This document shows positions 17,333 to 28,481 of a stretch of DNA of 64,000 bases, in pieces; within the stretch, counting starts at the first letter, position 1; each line of letters opens with the position of its first letter. The notes beneath the pieces are model-generated. The model searched no databases, was not told the DNA's origin, and saw only the letters and a list, made by a program, of their open reading frames with translations. Position numbers and translations under genes: made by a program. The DNA is from Bradyrhizobium septentrionale (GTDB lineage: Bacteria; Pseudomonadota; Alphaproteobacteria; Rhizobiales; Xanthobacteraceae), in NCBI RefSeq assembly GCF_011516645.4, contig NZ_CP088285.1, positions 7,582,501-7,646,500 on the forward strand. The letters run 5' to 3'.

Positions 17333-18829
17333 CTACACGACTCTGGAAATGACCACAGGCTTGCGCTCGGCTGCCGACGGCTCGCGAAACGCCGGCGTCT
17401 CTCCAAGCGGCGGCTTGAGAGGGACCGTGAGCCGGCATATTAGGCCTTCGGCGCGCCAGTCGAAGTCGGCCCGTCCGCCGAGCTGGGTCTCGATGCTGGC
17501 GATCACGCTTCGCGTGCCGAAACCTTTCTGCTTCGGTTTGGTCACCAGCGGCCCGCCGGATTCCACCCAAGCCAGGATCAGCGTCTCGTCGTGCACTTCC
17601 CAGGTGATCGCGAGCCGGCCCGACAACACCGACAGGCTGCCGTATTTCGCGGAATTGGTGACGAGCTCATGCAGCGCCAACGCCAGCGTCTGCGCGGTCG
17701 CGGGCTGCAACTGCACCTCGCCGCCGGCGATCTGGATCTGCCCGGCCTCGGAATACGGCGCGATCTCCTCGGTCACCAGGCGGCGGACTTCGGCGCCCTG
17801 CCAGCTCGACAGCGAGAGCACGGTGTGAACGCGGGCCAGCGCCGTGATACGGCCCTCGACCGCCCGTACATAGGCGGTGACGTTCTGCGCGCGGGTCAGC
17901 CGCACGATCGATTGCGCCAGCGCGAGGGCGTTCTTGGCGCGATGGTCGACCTCGCGGGTCAGGAGGGTCTGCCGTTCCTCGGCCTTCTTGCGATCGGTGA
18001 TGTCGACGGTGACGCCGCTGACCCGCACCACCCTGCCGTTCCTGTCGCTGGTCGCCGCAGCCGTGCCGACACACCAGCGCTCCTCGCCGTCCGGTCGCAT
18101 GATGCGGAATTCGGCTTCATACGACGTCTGCCCGTTACCGAACCCGGCCCAGGCTTGGCGGAGTTCTTCGACATCGTCGGGATGAAACAGCGCCTGGATA
18201 TTGTCGGAGGTCAGCGCGAAGGATTTCGGGTCGACGCCGAAGATCTTGTATTGCCCCTCGTCCCACATCCAGTCGCCGTTGACCCAATCCCAGTCCCACG
18301 AGCCCATCTTGCCCGCAGCAATCGCCATGCTGCGGCGCGCTTCGCTTTCGACCAGCCGCGTGGTGGATTGCTCGAGCTCGGCGGTGCGCGCGCGCACACG
18401 GTCCTCGAGCTCGGAATTGAGGCGTTCGAGCTGGCGGGTCTTGCGGTAGAGCTCGGCGAACACGCGGATCTTCGCGCGCAGCACCTCGGGCACGACGGGC
18501 ACCGGCACGTAATCGACCGCGCCCATCTCGTAGCCGCGCAGCCGGTCGATGTCGCTGACCTGGATCGCCGAGATGAAGATCATCGCGGTCTTCTGGAAAC
18601 GCGGATGCTCGCGGATCATCGCCGCGAGTTCGAAGCCGTCGAGCTCGGGCATGCAGACGTCGACCAGGATGACCGCGACTTCGTTCTTGAGCAGGAACTC
18701 GAGCGCCTCGCGGCCCGACGATGCGGCGACAAGCGTTTCGCCGAGCTCCTTCAGGATCACCTCATAAGCCAGCAGCTTGGCCGGCTGGTCATCGACCAGA
18801 AGGATGTTTACCTTTTCATGGTCCATCAT
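17333..18829 (-). CDS. Response-regulator/PAS/HWE histidine kinase
   Basis: A 498-residue cytoplasmic signalling protein. An N-terminal receiver (LLVDDQPAKL; phosphoacceptor Asp in ILVDVCMPELDG) spans about residues 1-125. A coiled coil and a PAS domain with its C-terminal motif (RRSMAIAAGKMGSWDWDW ... VSGVTVDITDRKKAEE) follow. The kinase core is of the HWE family: His in EVDHRAKNALALAQSIV, N box HELVTNSAKYGSL, and the W-x-E of ITWEVHDETL. It begins 13 bases after the giant hybrid kinase gene on the same strand and is very likely co-transcribed, so its receiver may accept phosphate from that kinase. Confidence 0.9.
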   Translation of the reverse strand: MMDHEKVNILLVDDQPAKLLAYEVILKELGETLVAASSGREALEFLLKNEVAVILVDVCMPELDGFELAAMIREHPRFQKTAMIFISAIQVSDIDRLRGYEMGAVDYVPVPVVPEVLRAKIRVFAELYRKTRQLERLNSELEDRVRARTAELEQSTTRLVESEARRSMAIAAGKMGSWDWDWVNGDWMWDEGQYKIFGVDPKSFALTSDNIQALFHPDDVEELRQAWAGFGNGQTSYEAEFRIMRPDGEERWCVGTAAATSDRNGRVVRVSGVTVDITDRKKAEERQTLLTREVDHRAKNALALAQSIVRLTRAQNVTAYVRAVEGRITALARVHTVLSLSSWQGAEVRRLVTEEIAPYSEAGQIQIAGGEVQLQPATAQTLALALHELVTNSAKYGSLSVLSGRLAITWEVHDETLILAWVESGGPLVTKPKQKGFGTRSVIASIETQLGGRADFDWRAEGLICRLTVPLKPPLGETPAFREPSAAERKPVVISRVV

Positions 18830-18842
18830 GTTCGATCGCCGA

Positions 18843-21800
18843 TCAGCGGTGCAGCCACATGCGGATCGCCAGCAGCAGTTGCTCGGTGTTGACGGGTTTC
18901 GCCAGATAGTCGGACGCGCCTGCCTCCAGGCATTTCTCGCGGTCGCCCTTCATCGCCTTCGCGGTCAGCGCGATGATCGGTAGGCGCGCGAAGGCGGGAT
19001 TTTGCCTGATAGCGCCGATGGTCTGGTAACCGTCCATCTGCGGCATCATGATGTCCATCAGCACGATCGCGATCTTCGGGTTGGATTCGACCAGCGAGAT
19101 CGCTTCATGCCCGGTTGTCGCGGTCAACACCTTCATACCGCGCCGTTCCAGCACGCTCGACAGCGCGAAGATGTTGCGGGCGTCATCGTCGACCAGCAGC
19201 GCCGTCTTGCCAATCAGATCCTCGTCGGAACTATTGAGCTTCTCCAGCATCCTCTGTTTTTCGACGGGCAATTCCGTGATCACACGGTGCAGGAACAGTG
19301 ACGTTTCATCGAGCAGCCGCTCCGGCGACTCCACACCCTTGACGACGATGCTGCGCGCCATCGTATGAAGTTCCGCGTCTTCCTCGGCCGAGAGTTCCCG
19401 GCCCGTAAACACGACAACGGGAATATTGCGGAGCATCTCGTCCTGGCGGATCTGATCCAGCACCTCGAAACCGCTCATGTCGGGCAGCCGCAGATCGAGC
19501 ACGACGCAGTCGCAGGGATTTTCGCGCAGCGTCGAGAGCGCCCCTGCCCCGGTGCCGCTGGTCACGATCTCGATATCCTCGTGCCCGAGCAGCTCGGTGA
19601 TGCTGAGCTGCTCGGCCGCGTTATCCTCCACGATCAGCAGGCGCTTGCGGCGCGGTCTTGCGTATTCCTTGATCTGCGACAGCGCGGCGCTGACGCCTTC
19701 GGTCGTGGTCGGCTTGTTGACGAAGGAGAAGGCGCCGCGCGCCAGCGCGTGTTGCCGGTCCTCGTCGAGCGTAATGATCTGGACCGGAATGTGACGGGTC
19801 AGCGGATTGTGCTTGAGCTGGCTTAGCACGGTCCAGCCCAGCATGTCCGGCAGGAAGACGTCGAGCGAGACCGCGCTCGGCTGGAACTGCTTGGCGAGAT
19901 CGAGCGCCTCGGCTCCGCGGCTTGCGACCAAAACCTTGAAGCCCTTGTCGCGCGCCAGATCGATCAGGACCCGCGCGTAATGCGGGTCGTCCTCGACGAT
20001 CAGCAGGATAGTGTCGCCGGGCTCGAGATTGAGGCGGTCATCCGGAAGCTGCTCGATCACGCGCTCCTGCGTGCCCGCTGCCTGCAGCGACGGTGCCGTG
20101 GTGTGCGGCATCTGTAGCGGCTGAGCCTGCGGGCGCAGCCCGGCCGACGGACCGGCATATTTCAGCGGCAGGTAGAGTGTAAAGGTCGAGCCCTTGCCCG
20201 GCGCGCTGCGCAGATGGATCTCGCCGCCAAGCAGGCCCGCCAACTCGCGGCTGATGGCAAGGCCAAGACCGGTGCCGCCATATTTGCGGCTGGTGCCGGC
20301 GTCGGCCTGCTGGAACGCCTCGAAGATCAGCTTCTGCTTCTCCTGGGGAATGCCGATACCAGTATCCGACACTTCGAACGCAACGACGGCGGGCGCCGCG
20401 TTGAGGATCGGATGCTCCGCACCCCAGCCGCCGAGCGCGGCCGACACCGTCAGGCTGACGCCGCCCTCCGCGGTGAACTTGAACGCATTCGAGAGCAGGT
20501 TCTTCAGCACCTGCTGCAGCCGTTTGGAGTCGGTAACCATGCTGCGCGCCAGATTGGCGTCGACGTCGATGCTGAAGGAGAGATGCCGGTTCTCCGCCTC
20601 ATGCCGGAACGGCCGTCCAACGGTCTCAAGCAGGCTCGACGTCAGAATTTCCTCCGCATCGACCGTCACCGTGCCGGACTCGATCTTGGAGAGATCGAGG
20701 ATGTCGCTGATCAGGTTCAACAGGTCGGTGCCGGCACCATGAATGGTGCGGGCAAACTCGACCTGCTTGCCGGTCAGATTGCCGTCCGGATTCTCGGTGA
20801 GCTGCTGGCCCAGGATCAGGATCGAGTTCAGCGGCGTCCGCAGCTCGTGCGACATGTTGGCGAGGAATTCGGACTTGTACTTCGAGGTCAGCGACAGCTC
20901 GGTCGCCTTCTCTTCCAGCGCGCGCCGCGCCTGCTCGATCTCCTGATTCTTGCGTTCGACGTCGACATTGCGCTCGGCGAGCTGTTGGGCCTTCTGCTCG
21001 AGCTGATCGTTGGTCTGCTGCAATTCCTTCTGCTGGGTCTGCAGCTCGCCGGCGAGCTGTTGCGACTGCTTGAGCAGCGCCTCGGTCTGCATCGTCGCCT
21101 CGATGCTGTTGAGCACGATGCCGATGCTGTCGGTCAGTTGCTCGAGGAAGGTGATCTGCGAGGTCGTGAACGAGGAGATCGAGGACAGCTCGATCACCGC
21201 CTTGACCTGGTTCTCGAACAGCACCGGGAACACGACGAGGTTTTTCGGCATGACCCGCATCAACGCCGAATTGATCGGCACCGCGTCGCCGGGAATATCG
21301 GAGACGAAGCGCTGCCGCTTGTCGAGCGCGCACTGACCGACCAATCCATCGCCGAACCGGACGATTTGCGGATGCGGGTTGTTGCTGTCGCTGGCATAGG
21401 CCGACAACAGGCGCAGCTGCGCATTCTCGGGATTGTCGACCTGGTAGATCACGCCCATATGCGCGTTGATCAGCGGCGCCAGCTCGGTCAGCAGCAGACG
21501 GCCGACGGTCGCAAGATCGCGCTGGCCCTGCAGCATGTTGGTGAAGCGCGCCAGATTGGTCTTCAGCCAGTCCTGCTCGGTGTTGCGCTCCGTCGTGAGA
21601 CGGAGGTTGCCGATCATCGTGTTGATGTTGTCCTTCAGCTCGGCGACCTCGCCGCGCACGTCGACCTGGATCGAGCGCGTCAGGTCGCCCTTGGTGACCG
21701 CGGTCGCCACTTCCGCGATCGCGCGCACCTGGGAGGTCAAGTTGGCCGCCAGCAGGTTGACGTTGCCGGTCAAGTCCTTCCAGGTGCCGGCGGTGCCGGG

Positions 21801-24800
21801 CACGTTGGCCTGACCGCCGAGCCGGCCCTCGACGCCGACCTCGCGCGCCACGCTGGTGACCTGCTCGGCGAAGGTCGCGAGCGTCTCGGTCATGTTGTTG
21901 ATGGTGTCGGCGAGCGCGGCCACCTCGCCCTTCGACTTCACCGTCAGGTTCTGCTTCAGGTCGCCGTTGGCGACCGCGGTCACCACCTTGACGATGCCGC
22001 GCACCTGCTCGGTCAGGTTCGCCGCCATGACGTTGACGGTGTCGGTCAAATCCTTCCAGGTGCCGGCGACGCCGCGCACCTCGGCCTGGCCACCGAGCTT
22101 GCCCTCGGTGCCGACCTCGCGCGCCACGCGCGTCACCTCGCCGGCGAACGCGTTGAGCTGGTCCACCATCGTGTTGATGGTGTTCTTCAGCTCGAGGATC
22201 TCGCCCTTCACGTCGACCGTGATCTTGCGCGACAGGTCGCCGCGCGCCACAGCGGTGGTCACCTCGGCGATGTTGCGGACCTGCGTGGTCAGGTTCGCCG
22301 CCAGCAGGTTGACGTTGTCGGTCAGGTCCTTCCAGGTGCCGCCGACGCCGGGCACCACGGCTTGGCCGCCCAGCCGTCCCTCGGTGCCGACCTCGCGCGC
22401 GACGCGCGTCACCTCGGCGGCGAACGAGCGCAGCTGCTCGACCATCGTGTTCAGGGTGTCCTTGAGCAGCAGGATCTCGCCGCGCACGTCCACCGTGATC
22501 TTCTTCGACAGGTCGCCGCCGGCGATCGCGGTCGCGACCTCGGCGATGTTGCGGACCTGCGCGGTCAGGTTCGACGCCATGAAGTTGACGTTGTCGGTCA
22601 GGTCTTTCCAGGTGCCGGCGACGCCGGGCACTTCGGCCTGGCCGCCGAGCTTGCCCTCGGTGCCGACTTCGCGCGCCACGCGCGTCACCTCGCCGGCGAA
22701 GGCGTTGAGCTGGTCGACCATCGTGTTGATGGTGTTCTTCAGCTCGAGGATTTCGCCCTTCACGTCGACCGTGATCTTGCGTGACAGGTCGCCGCGCGCC
22801 ACGGCGGTGGTCACTTCCGCGATGTTGCGGACCTGCGCCGTCAAATTGCCGGCCATCGAGTTGACGCTGTCGGTCAGATCCTTCCAGGTGCCGGCGACGC
22901 CGGGCACGTTGGCCTGGCCGCCAAGGCTGCCGTCGGTGCCGACCTCGCGCGCCACGCGCGTCACCTCGCCCGCGAAGCGGTTGAGCTGATCGACCATCGT
23001 GTTCAGCGTTTCCTTCAGCTGAAGGATCTCGCCGCGCACGTCGACCGTGATCTTGCGCGACAGGTCGCCGCCGGCGATCGCGGTCGCGACTTCGGCGATG
23101 TTGCGGACCTGCGCCGTCAAATTTCCGGCCATCGAGTTGACGCTGTCGGTCAGATCCTTCCAGGTGCCGGCGACGCCGGGCACTTCGGCTTGGCCTCCCA
23201 GCTTGCCGTCGGTGCCGACCTCGCGCGCCACGCGCGTCACTTCGCCGGCGAAGGCGTTGAGCTGGTCCACCATCGTGTTGAGCGTTTCCTTCAGCTGAAG
23301 GATTTCGCCCGACACGTTCACCGTGATCTTTTTCGACAGGTCGCCCTTCGCGACCGCTGTCGCGACCTCGGCGATGTTGCGGACCTGCGCGGTCAGGTTC
23401 GACGCCATCGAGTTGACGCTATCGGTGAGATCCTTCCAGGTGCCGGCGACGCCGCGCACCTCGGCCTGGCCGCCGAGCTTGCCCTCGGTGCCGACCTCAC
23501 GCGCCACGCGCGTCACCTCGCCGGCAAAGGCGTTGAGTTGGTCCACCATCGTGTTGATGGTGTCCTTCAGCTCGAGGATTTCGCCGCGCACGTCCACCGT
23601 GATCTTCTTCGACAGGTCGCCATTGGCGACCGCGGTGGTGACGCCGGCGATATTGCGGACCTGCGCGGTCAGGTTCGACGCCATGAAGTTGACGTTGTCG
23701 GTCAGGTCCTTCCAGGTGCCGGCGACGCCGAGCACGTTGGCCTGGCCGCCGAGTTTGCCTTCGGTGCCGACCTCGCGCGCCACGCGCGTCACTTCCGACG
23801 CGAATGCGTTGAGCTGGTCAACCATGGTGTTGAGGGTTTCCTTCAGCTGAAGGATCTCGCCCGACACATTCACCGTGATCTTCTTCGACAGGTCGCCGCC
23901 GGCGATCGCGGTCGCGACGTCCGCGATGTTGCGGACCTGCGCGGTCAGGTTCGACGCCATGAAGTTGACGTTGTCGGTCAGGTCCTTCCAGGTGCCGGCG
24001 ACGCCGGGCACCTGGGCCTGGCCGCCGAGTTTGCCTTCGGTGCCGACCTCGCGCGCCACGCGCGTCACTTCCGACGCGAACGAATTGAGCTGGTCCACCA
24101 TCGTGTTGATGGTGTCCTTCAGCTCGAGGATCTCGCCGCTGACGTCGACCGTGATCTTGCGCGACAGGTCGCCGCGCGCCACCGCCGTGGTCACGTTGGC
24201 GATGTTGCGGACCTGGGCAGTCAGGTTGCCGCACATCGCGTTCACCGAGTCGGTCAAATCCTTCCAGGTGCCGGCGACGCCGGGCACGATCGCCTGGCCG
24301 CCGAGCTTGCCGTCAGTACCGACCTCGCGCGCCACGCGCGTCACTTCCGACGCAAACGAGCGCAACTGGTCGACCATCGTGTTGATGGCTTCCTTCAGCT
24401 GCAGGATCTCGCCGCGGACGTCGACCGTGATCTTCTTGGACAAGTCGCCATTGGCGACCGCGATCGTCACCTCGGCGATGTTGCGGACCTGGCCGGTCAG
24501 GTTGTTGGCCATCGAGTTGACGCTCTCGGTCAGGTCCTTCCAGACACCGGTCACTTCCGGCACCTGGGCCTGGCCGCCGAGCTTGCCCTCGGTGCCAACC
24601 TCGCGGGCCACGCGCGTGACCTCCGAGGTAAATACCGAGAGTTGCTTGATCATCGTGTTGACGATGTTCGCGGACTGCAGGAATTCACCGCGCAGCGGCC
24701 TGCCCTCGACGTCGAGTTGCACGGTCTGCAGCAGGTCGCCCTGCGCCACCGCGGCGACCGCCCGGGTGACCTCGCGGGTCGGCCACAGCAAATCGTCGAT

Positions 24801-25133
24801 CAGCGTATTGACCGAGCTTTCCATATCGGCCCAGGCGCCGCTGGCGAGGCCGAAATTGACGCGCTGACGGGTCTGCCCCTCGCGGCCCACGACCTGTCCG
24901 ACGCGCGCCAATTGCTGCGCCATGCGCTCGTTCGCCGCGGCGATTTCGTTGAAGGCGTCGGCGATCTTGCCGTCGATGCCGAGATAGTCGCCGCGCATCC
25001 GGACCGAGAAGTCGCCGCCGCGCATCGCCTGCAGGGACTGCAGCAGGTCGTGCGAGGAATCGAGGCTTCCGTTGGATGATTTGGCGCGGCGGGTATCAGC
25101 ACGGGGACGAGGCGGCGAACCGAGATCGGTCAT
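18843..25133 (-). CDS. Giant soluble HAMP-array hybrid histidine kinase with three receivers
   Basis: A 2096-residue protein without membrane segments. After about 35 residues comes a HAMP array to about residue 1150. Twelve GDL-type HAMP cores (for example [20 protein letters not shown]) alternate with partner segments ([15 protein letters not shown] ... WKDLTDSVN), a layout like the 92-residue repeats of Nik1/Os-1-type kinases. A GAF domain, a long coiled coil, HisKA ([14 protein letters not shown]), an ATPase ([25 protein letters not shown]) and three receivers follow. The receiver acidic motifs are IVEDDP, IVEDNA and LVDDDA, the last ending SDYLAKPVN. The start ATG has AGGGG upstream. The downstream REC-HWE kinase gene is adjacent. 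The signal sensed is unknown. Confidence 0.92.
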   Translation of the reverse strand: MTDLGSPPRPRADTRRAKSSNGSLDSSHDLLQSLQAMRGGDFSVRMRGDYLGIDGKIADAFNEIAAANERMAQQLARVGQVVGREGQTRQRVNFGLASGAWADMESSVNTLIDDLLWPTREVTRAVAAVAQGDLLQTVQLDVEGRPLRGEFLQSANIVNTMIKQLSVFTSEVTRVAREVGTEGKLGGQAQVPEVTGVWKDLTESVNSMANNLTGQVRNIAEVTIAVANGDLSKKITVDVRGEILQLKEAINTMVDQLRSFASEVTRVAREVGTDGKLGGQAIVPGVAGTWKDLTDSVNAMCGNLTAQVRNIANVTTAVARGDLSRKITVDVSGEILELKDTINTMVDQLNSFASEVTRVAREVGTEGKLGGQAQVPGVAGTWKDLTDNVNFMASNLTAQVRNIADVATAIAGGDLSKKITVNVSGEILQLKETLNTMVDQLNAFASEVTRVAREVGTEGKLGGQANVLGVAGTWKDLTDNVNFMASNLTAQVRNIAGVTTAVANGDLSKKITVDVRGEILELKDTINTMVDQLNAFAGEVTRVAREVGTEGKLGGQAEVRGVAGTWKDLTDSVNSMASNLTAQVRNIAEVATAVAKGDLSKKITVNVSGEILQLKETLNTMVDQLNAFAGEVTRVAREVGTDGKLGGQAEVPGVAGTWKDLTDSVNSMAGNLTAQVRNIAEVATAIAGGDLSRKITVDVRGEILQLKETLNTMVDQLNRFAGEVTRVAREVGTDGSLGGQANVPGVAGTWKDLTDSVNSMAGNLTAQVRNIAEVTTAVARGDLSRKITVDVKGEILELKNTINTMVDQLNAFAGEVTRVAREVGTEGKLGGQAEVPGVAGTWKDLTDNVNFMASNLTAQVRNIAEVATAIAGGDLSKKITVDVRGEILLLKDTLNTMVEQLRSFAAEVTRVAREVGTEGRLGGQAVVPGVGGTWKDLTDNVNLLAANLTTQVRNIAEVTTAVARGDLSRKITVDVKGEILELKNTINTMVDQLNAFAGEVTRVAREVGTEGKLGGQAEVRGVAGTWKDLTDTVNVMAANLTEQVRGIVKVVTAVANGDLKQNLTVKSKGEVAALADTINNMTETLATFAEQVTSVAREVGVEGRLGGQANVPGTAGTWKDLTGNVNLLAANLTSQVRAIAEVATAVTKGDLTRSIQVDVRGEVAELKDNINTMIGNLRLTTERNTEQDWLKTNLARFTNMLQGQRDLATVGRLLLTELAPLINAHMGVIYQVDNPENAQLRLLSAYASDSNNPHPQIVRFGDGLVGQCALDKRQRFVSDIPGDAVPINSALMRVMPKNLVVFPVLFENQVKAVIELSSISSFTTSQITFLEQLTDSIGIVLNSIEATMQTEALLKQSQQLAGELQTQQKELQQTNDQLEQKAQQLAERNVDVERKNQEIEQARRALEEKATELSLTSKYKSEFLANMSHELRTPLNSILILGQQLTENPDGNLTGKQVEFARTIHGAGTDLLNLISDILDLSKIESGTVTVDAEEILTSSLLETVGRPFRHEAENRHLSFSIDVDANLARSMVTDSKRLQQVLKNLLSNAFKFTAEGGVSLTVSAALGGWGAEHPILNAAPAVVAFEVSDTGIGIPQEKQKLIFEAFQQADAGTSRKYGGTGLGLAISRELAGLLGGEIHLRSAPGKGSTFTLYLPLKYAGPSAGLRPQAQPLQMPHTTAPSLQAAGTQERVIEQLPDDRLNLEPGDTILLIVEDDPHYARVLIDLARDKGFKVLVASRGAEALDLAKQFQPSAVSLDVFLPDMLGWTVLSQLKHNPLTRHIPVQIITLDEDRQHALARGAFSFVNKPTTTEGVSAALSQIKEYARPRRKRLLIVEDNAAEQLSITELLGHEDIEIVTSGTGAGALSTLRENPCDCVVLDLRLPDMSGFEVLDQIRQDEMLRNIPVVVFTGRELSAEEDAELHTMARSIVVKGVESPERLLDETSLFLHRVITELPVEKQRMLEKLNSSDEDLIGKTALLVDDDARNIFALSSVLERRGMKVLTATTGHEAISLVESNPKIAIVLMDIMMPQMDGYQTIGAIRQNPAFARLPIIALTAKAMKGDREKCLEAGASDYLAKPVNTEQLLLAIRMWLHR
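21650..24690 (-). repeat. Tandem 276-bp coding repeats (HAMP modules), about 11 units
   Basis: Inside the hybrid-kinase gene a module of 92 codons recurs at exact 276-base spacing. The minus-strand anchor for VAREVG falls at about 21840, 22120, 22395, 22670 and on to 24600. Units spaced 552 bases apart (about 22141 and 22693) are almost the same at DNA level. Boundaries are approximate. Confidence 0.8.
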
Positions 25134-25415
25134 GGAATTTCCCCTACGCGCTGACCCCCTGTCGAGAGACTCGGAAAAGCCAGTGTGACCATAAGAATGA
25201 CTGCCCTTGATCTATTCAAGCGGGAAAACGCCAAAACCGCGATTTGTGACGCAAACCGAGTGGCTTAATCGCTAATGGAACCTAAAGTTCCAAAGAGGAA
25301 TGGAACTTTTTCGCAAAGCGACGTAAGCCTTTCGTATTGCCTGGTCCTCACGGTCGCATCTGATCGCATTGGAACATTCGCCTCTCCGAAACGTTCCGGC
25401 CGGGCAGGATTTGTG

Positions 25416-27403
25416 ATGGTTAAGAAATCGGATCGACTCAAGCGCGGCATTTTCGAGAGCGAGCGCAACGTTCGGCTGTTGGCCGGGGGCGTGATCGACT
25501 ACGCGATCTGCATGCTCGCTCCCGATGGACGGGTGACCAACTGGAATAAGGGCGCCGCGCGCATCACGGGCTATTCGGCCAAAGCCATCCTCGGGAAGCA
25601 CTTCTCGGTCTTCTATCCCGCTGAGGATCGCGCATCCGGCCTTCCCGCCAAGGCCCTGCAGATCGCGCGGAAGGAAAAGCATGCCGCGGCGGAGGGCGGG
25701 TTCGTCCGCAAGGACGGATCGCAATTCCACGCCTCGGTCGTCATCGACCCGATTTACGAGAAGCGCAAGCTCGTCGGCTACGCGATGGTCACCCGCGACA
25801 TTACCGAGCGGCAGCAAGCGCGCGCGGATCTCGATGCCAGCGAAAGCCAGTTCCGCTTGCTGGTGAGCAACGTCACCGACTACGCCCTGTACATGCTGAC
25901 GCCGGCCGGCATCGTCGCCAACTGGAACGCCGGCGGCGAGCGCATCAAGGGCTATTCGCCCGACGAGATCATCGGCCAGAGTTTCTCGCGGTTCTATACG
26001 CCGGCCGACCAGGCCGCGGGCAAGCCGGCCCGCGCGCTCAAGATCGCGGAAGAGACCGGGCACTACGAGGAGGACGGCTGGCGGGTCCGCAAGGACGGCT
26101 CGTTCTTCTGGGCCAGCGTCGTGATTGATCCGATCCGCGACAGCGACGGCAGCCTGGTCGGCTTTGCCAAGATCACACGGGACATTTCCGAGCGGCGCGA
26201 GGCGCAACAGAAGCTCGAGCGGGTGCAGCGTCAGCTGGCGGAATCGCAGAAGATGGATGCGCTGGGTCAATTGACCGGCGGCGTCGCGCACGACTTCAAC
26301 AACCTGCTGATGATCATTCGGGCAATCTGCATCGGATCAAACGCGAGGTGTCGAGCGAGCGCGGCCAGCTCGCGCTCGGCGCGATCGAGACCGCCTCCGA
26401 GCGTGCCGCCTCCCTGACCAGCCAGCTGCTCACCTTCGCGCGCCGTCAGAGCGTCAATCCGCAGACCGTCGACGTCGCCGACAGGGTCGCCGCGGTGCGC
26501 GAGGTGCTGAGCAGCGCGCTCGGCGGCGCGATCAAGCTGAACATGGACATCCAGCCGGATCTCTGGCCGGTGTTCGTCGACCCGAACGAGTTTGAGACCG
26601 CGCTGATCAACCTTGTGGTCAATGCGCGGGACGCGATGCCTAATGGCGGGACGCTAACCGTCTCGGCCCGCAACGTCCCCGAAACCAACGAGGTCGCCGC
26701 CAGTGTGGCCGATACCGGCGAAGGCATCCCCGAGGACGTGCTGAGCAAGGTCTTCGACCCGTTCTTCACCACCAAGCCGGTCGGCAAAGGGACCGGCCTC
26801 GGACTGTCCCAGGTCCACGGATTTGCGCACCAGGCCGACGGCCGGGTCGAGATAACAAGCACGCTCGGCAAGGGCACGACGGTCAGCATCTACCTGCCGC
26901 GCGGGATCGCGGCCGCAAAGCGCACGGCTGCGGCTCGCAGCGTGCGCGGCTCCGCCACCGTCCTGCTGATCGAGGATAATCCTGCCGTCGCCGACGCAAG
27001 CGCGGGCTTGCTCGAACAGCTCGGCTACACCGTGCGCTGGGCGTCGAGCGCAGAGGCCGCCTTATCGGAAGTCGACACCAACGGGGTCGATGTGGTGTTC
27101 AGCGACATCGTGATGCCCGGCAGGATGGACGGTCTGAAGCTGGCACGCGCGATCCGGGACAGGAAGCCCGAGCTGCCGATCCTGCTGACGACAGGCTACA
27201 GCGAGAGTGCACGCGACGTGAGATCCGACTTTCCGGTCCTGCGCAAGCCGTACCGCATCCATGATCTCAGCCGCGAACTCTCGAAACTGACCGGACAAGG
27301 CTCGGGCGGCGCCACGAGCAACCCGTCCGCAGACGCCGCGGGCGAGTTCGATTCCGAGGTGCGGAAGATTGCGCCCAGACCAAAGGCAAAAGCCCACTCC
27401 TAG
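25416..27403 (+). pseudogene. PAS-PAS hybrid histidine kinase split by a frameshift
   Basis: Two frames together make one complete kinase. The first (from ATG 25416, MVKKSDRLKRG, with CAGGAT upstream) holds two PAS domains (VIDYAICMLAPDGRVTNWN and VTDYALYMLTPAGIVANWN) and the H box (GGVAHDFNNLLMII). It then drifts out of frame near 26317 and stops at 26417. The second frame, readable from about 26318, continues SGNLHRIKREVSSERGQLA, then the ATPase (VVNARDAMPNGG, DTGEGIPEDV, GTGLGLSQVHGF) and a receiver (LLIEDNPAVA, VVFSDIVMPG, VLRKPYR). One base appears to be missing at the ATCATT run. No slippery heptamer is seen, so programmed shifting is unlikely. A sequencing error is possible. Confidence 0.75.
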
Positions 27404-27420
27404 TTCGAAAAATCGAAGGG

Positions 27421-27606
27421 CTAGCGTTCCGCAGGCCAGCTTCGCCGCACCAGTTGCACCCGCTCGATGCGGCTGCACTGCTCGCAGCGGTACTGGAGAA
27501 TATCCCTGCCCTCGGTGCCCGCCGGGTGGCTGCTCTCAAGCCGCATCGTCCTGATGCAGCTGATGCAGGAGATCAGCGTCAGCAATGGGCTGCGATCGTC
27601 ATTCAT
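27421..27606 (-). CDS. Small zinc-ribbon protein
   Basis: A 61-residue protein starting MNDDRSPLLTLISC. Two Cys pairs (CISC and CEQC) about 28 residues apart, separated by MRLESSHPAGTEGRDILQYR, form a zinc-ribbon pattern. The longer in-frame extension upstream lacks coding character. It is convergent with the kinase remnant. Similar small Cys-pair proteins are frequent in Bradyrhizobium (from memory); the function is unknown. Confidence 0.6.
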   Translation of the reverse strand: MNDDRSPLLTLISCISCIRTMRLESSHPAGTEGRDILQYRCEQCSRIERVQLVRRSWPAER

Positions 27607-27771
27607 CGATGCCCGCGGTGGCGCGGTCGGATCGGCGATCATGGCGCTGGGCGATGCTAGGGTGTTGGCTCTCACCACAAGAAAATGCCCATGCGAGGCT
27701 CGGGTTCCCGCCTCGAAACCAGATTTGGGCTTGAGCCGGTGTGAGACGCGCCCTCTCCGCGGGCGGGCCGA

Positions 27772-28107
27772 TCAAACCCTCGCGTTGCTGTGGCCCGGCT
27801 TGGACCTGCCGCTGTTCGATTTGACGGGGGCCGGCTTGGCGGGGTCCGGCTTGACGGTCGCAACAGGGCGATCCGCAAAGCTTCGGCTCAGCCGCTCCCG
27901 CACCGTCGGGAGACGGTCGCCGCCGCCGGAGGCTTTCCATCGACCAATGAGTTCGGCCACTTCGGCTCGCATCGCCATCAGCCGGTATGACGCCTCGCTG
28001 CAGTCGAGGTCGCGGTTGACCTGATCCCTGATCGACGCCTCGATCAGGGTCATTTCAGCCCGCAAGGTGCTGATCTTCCGACGAATTTCATTGATCTTGT
28101 TGTCCAT
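27772..28107 (-). CDS. Hypothetical coiled-coil protein
   Basis: A 111-residue protein. The first 65 residues are helical with heptad character (MDNKINEIRRKISTLRAEMTLIEASI ... AEVAELIGRW). The tail is basic and rich in Pro, Lys and Ser (ATVKPDPAKPAPVKSNSG). No family is recognised. Only 5 bases separate its ATG from a likely -10 element. It is divergent from the DUF3072-type gene. Confidence 0.6.
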   Translation of the reverse strand: MDNKINEIRRKISTLRAEMTLIEASIRDQVNRDLDCSEASYRLMAMRAEVAELIGRWKASGGGDRLPTVRERLSRSFADRPVATVKPDPAKPAPVKSNSGRSKPGHSNARV

Positions 28108-28112
28108 GGCTT

Positions 28113-28141
28113 GTTAGAACAAATATAGAACATATTGTCAA
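28113..28141 (-). promoter_or_regulatory. Candidate sigma-70 promoter giving a leaderless transcript
   Basis: On the minus strand TTGACA (28141-28136) is followed by a 17-base spacer and TCTAAC (28118-28113). The ATG of the coiled-coil gene lies 5 bases after the -10, so initiation would fall at or next to the start codon. Two AGAACA words occur in the spacer region. Assigned by eye. Confidence 0.4.
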
Positions 28142-28168
28142 GTCACGATCCAGCAAGTGAGGTGAGCG

Positions 28169-28369
28169 ATGAGCATGGCAGCGGTAAGATTTGGCGGGGT
28201 TGCGGAGCGCCTTGGCGGGCTGATGACCCGTGCCCAGGGGCTGCGGTTGAGGAGCCTCGCCGAAGAGGCGTATCAGCCGAACCAGTACGCGCGCGACCTG
28301 ACGTCCGAGGAAGCCGACCGGCGCATCGATGCCCTCAGGGCCGAGATCGCGCTGGCGGACTCTTTCTGA
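28169..28369 (+). CDS. DUF3072-type small protein
   Basis: A 66-residue protein starting ATG with GAGGTGAGCG upstream. The core MTRAQGLRLRSLAEEA ... DLTSEEADRRIDALRAEI matches the DUF3072 pattern of two short helices (T-x-A-Q ... L-T-x-x-E-A-x-x-R-I-D-x-L). The molecular function of the family is not known. It is divergently arranged with the coiled-coil gene. Confidence 0.7.
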   Translation: MSMAAVRFGGVAERLGGLMTRAQGLRLRSLAEEAYQPNQYARDLTSEEADRRIDALRAEIALADSF

Positions 28370-28481
28370 GCTCCGATCCGGACGGGCCGGACACCCCCTT
28401 AAGGCTTTGATATAGCGGCGCAGCTAGTTCTGTTTCTGTCGTTGCTGCTTTGTCTTTATCGCTGCTTTGGGGGAGCCTCAC

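Noticed and set aside
21650..24690. Regular repeats that could suggest a CRISPR or satellite array
   Set aside because: The unit is 92 codons in frame within a kinase gene, with coding-type variation; there are no short spacers.
20214..25079. Very long open frames on the plus strand opposite the HAMP-array kinase
   Set aside because: They are periodic mirror images of the 276-bp coding repeats, with Arg/His/Asp-rich translations and no domains; the minus-strand kinase explains all of the sequence.
26310..26330. Programmed ribosomal frameshift in the PAS hybrid kinase
   Set aside because: No slippery heptamer or downstream stem was seen; hybrid kinases of this type are not known to use frameshifting. 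Mutation or sequencing error is simpler.
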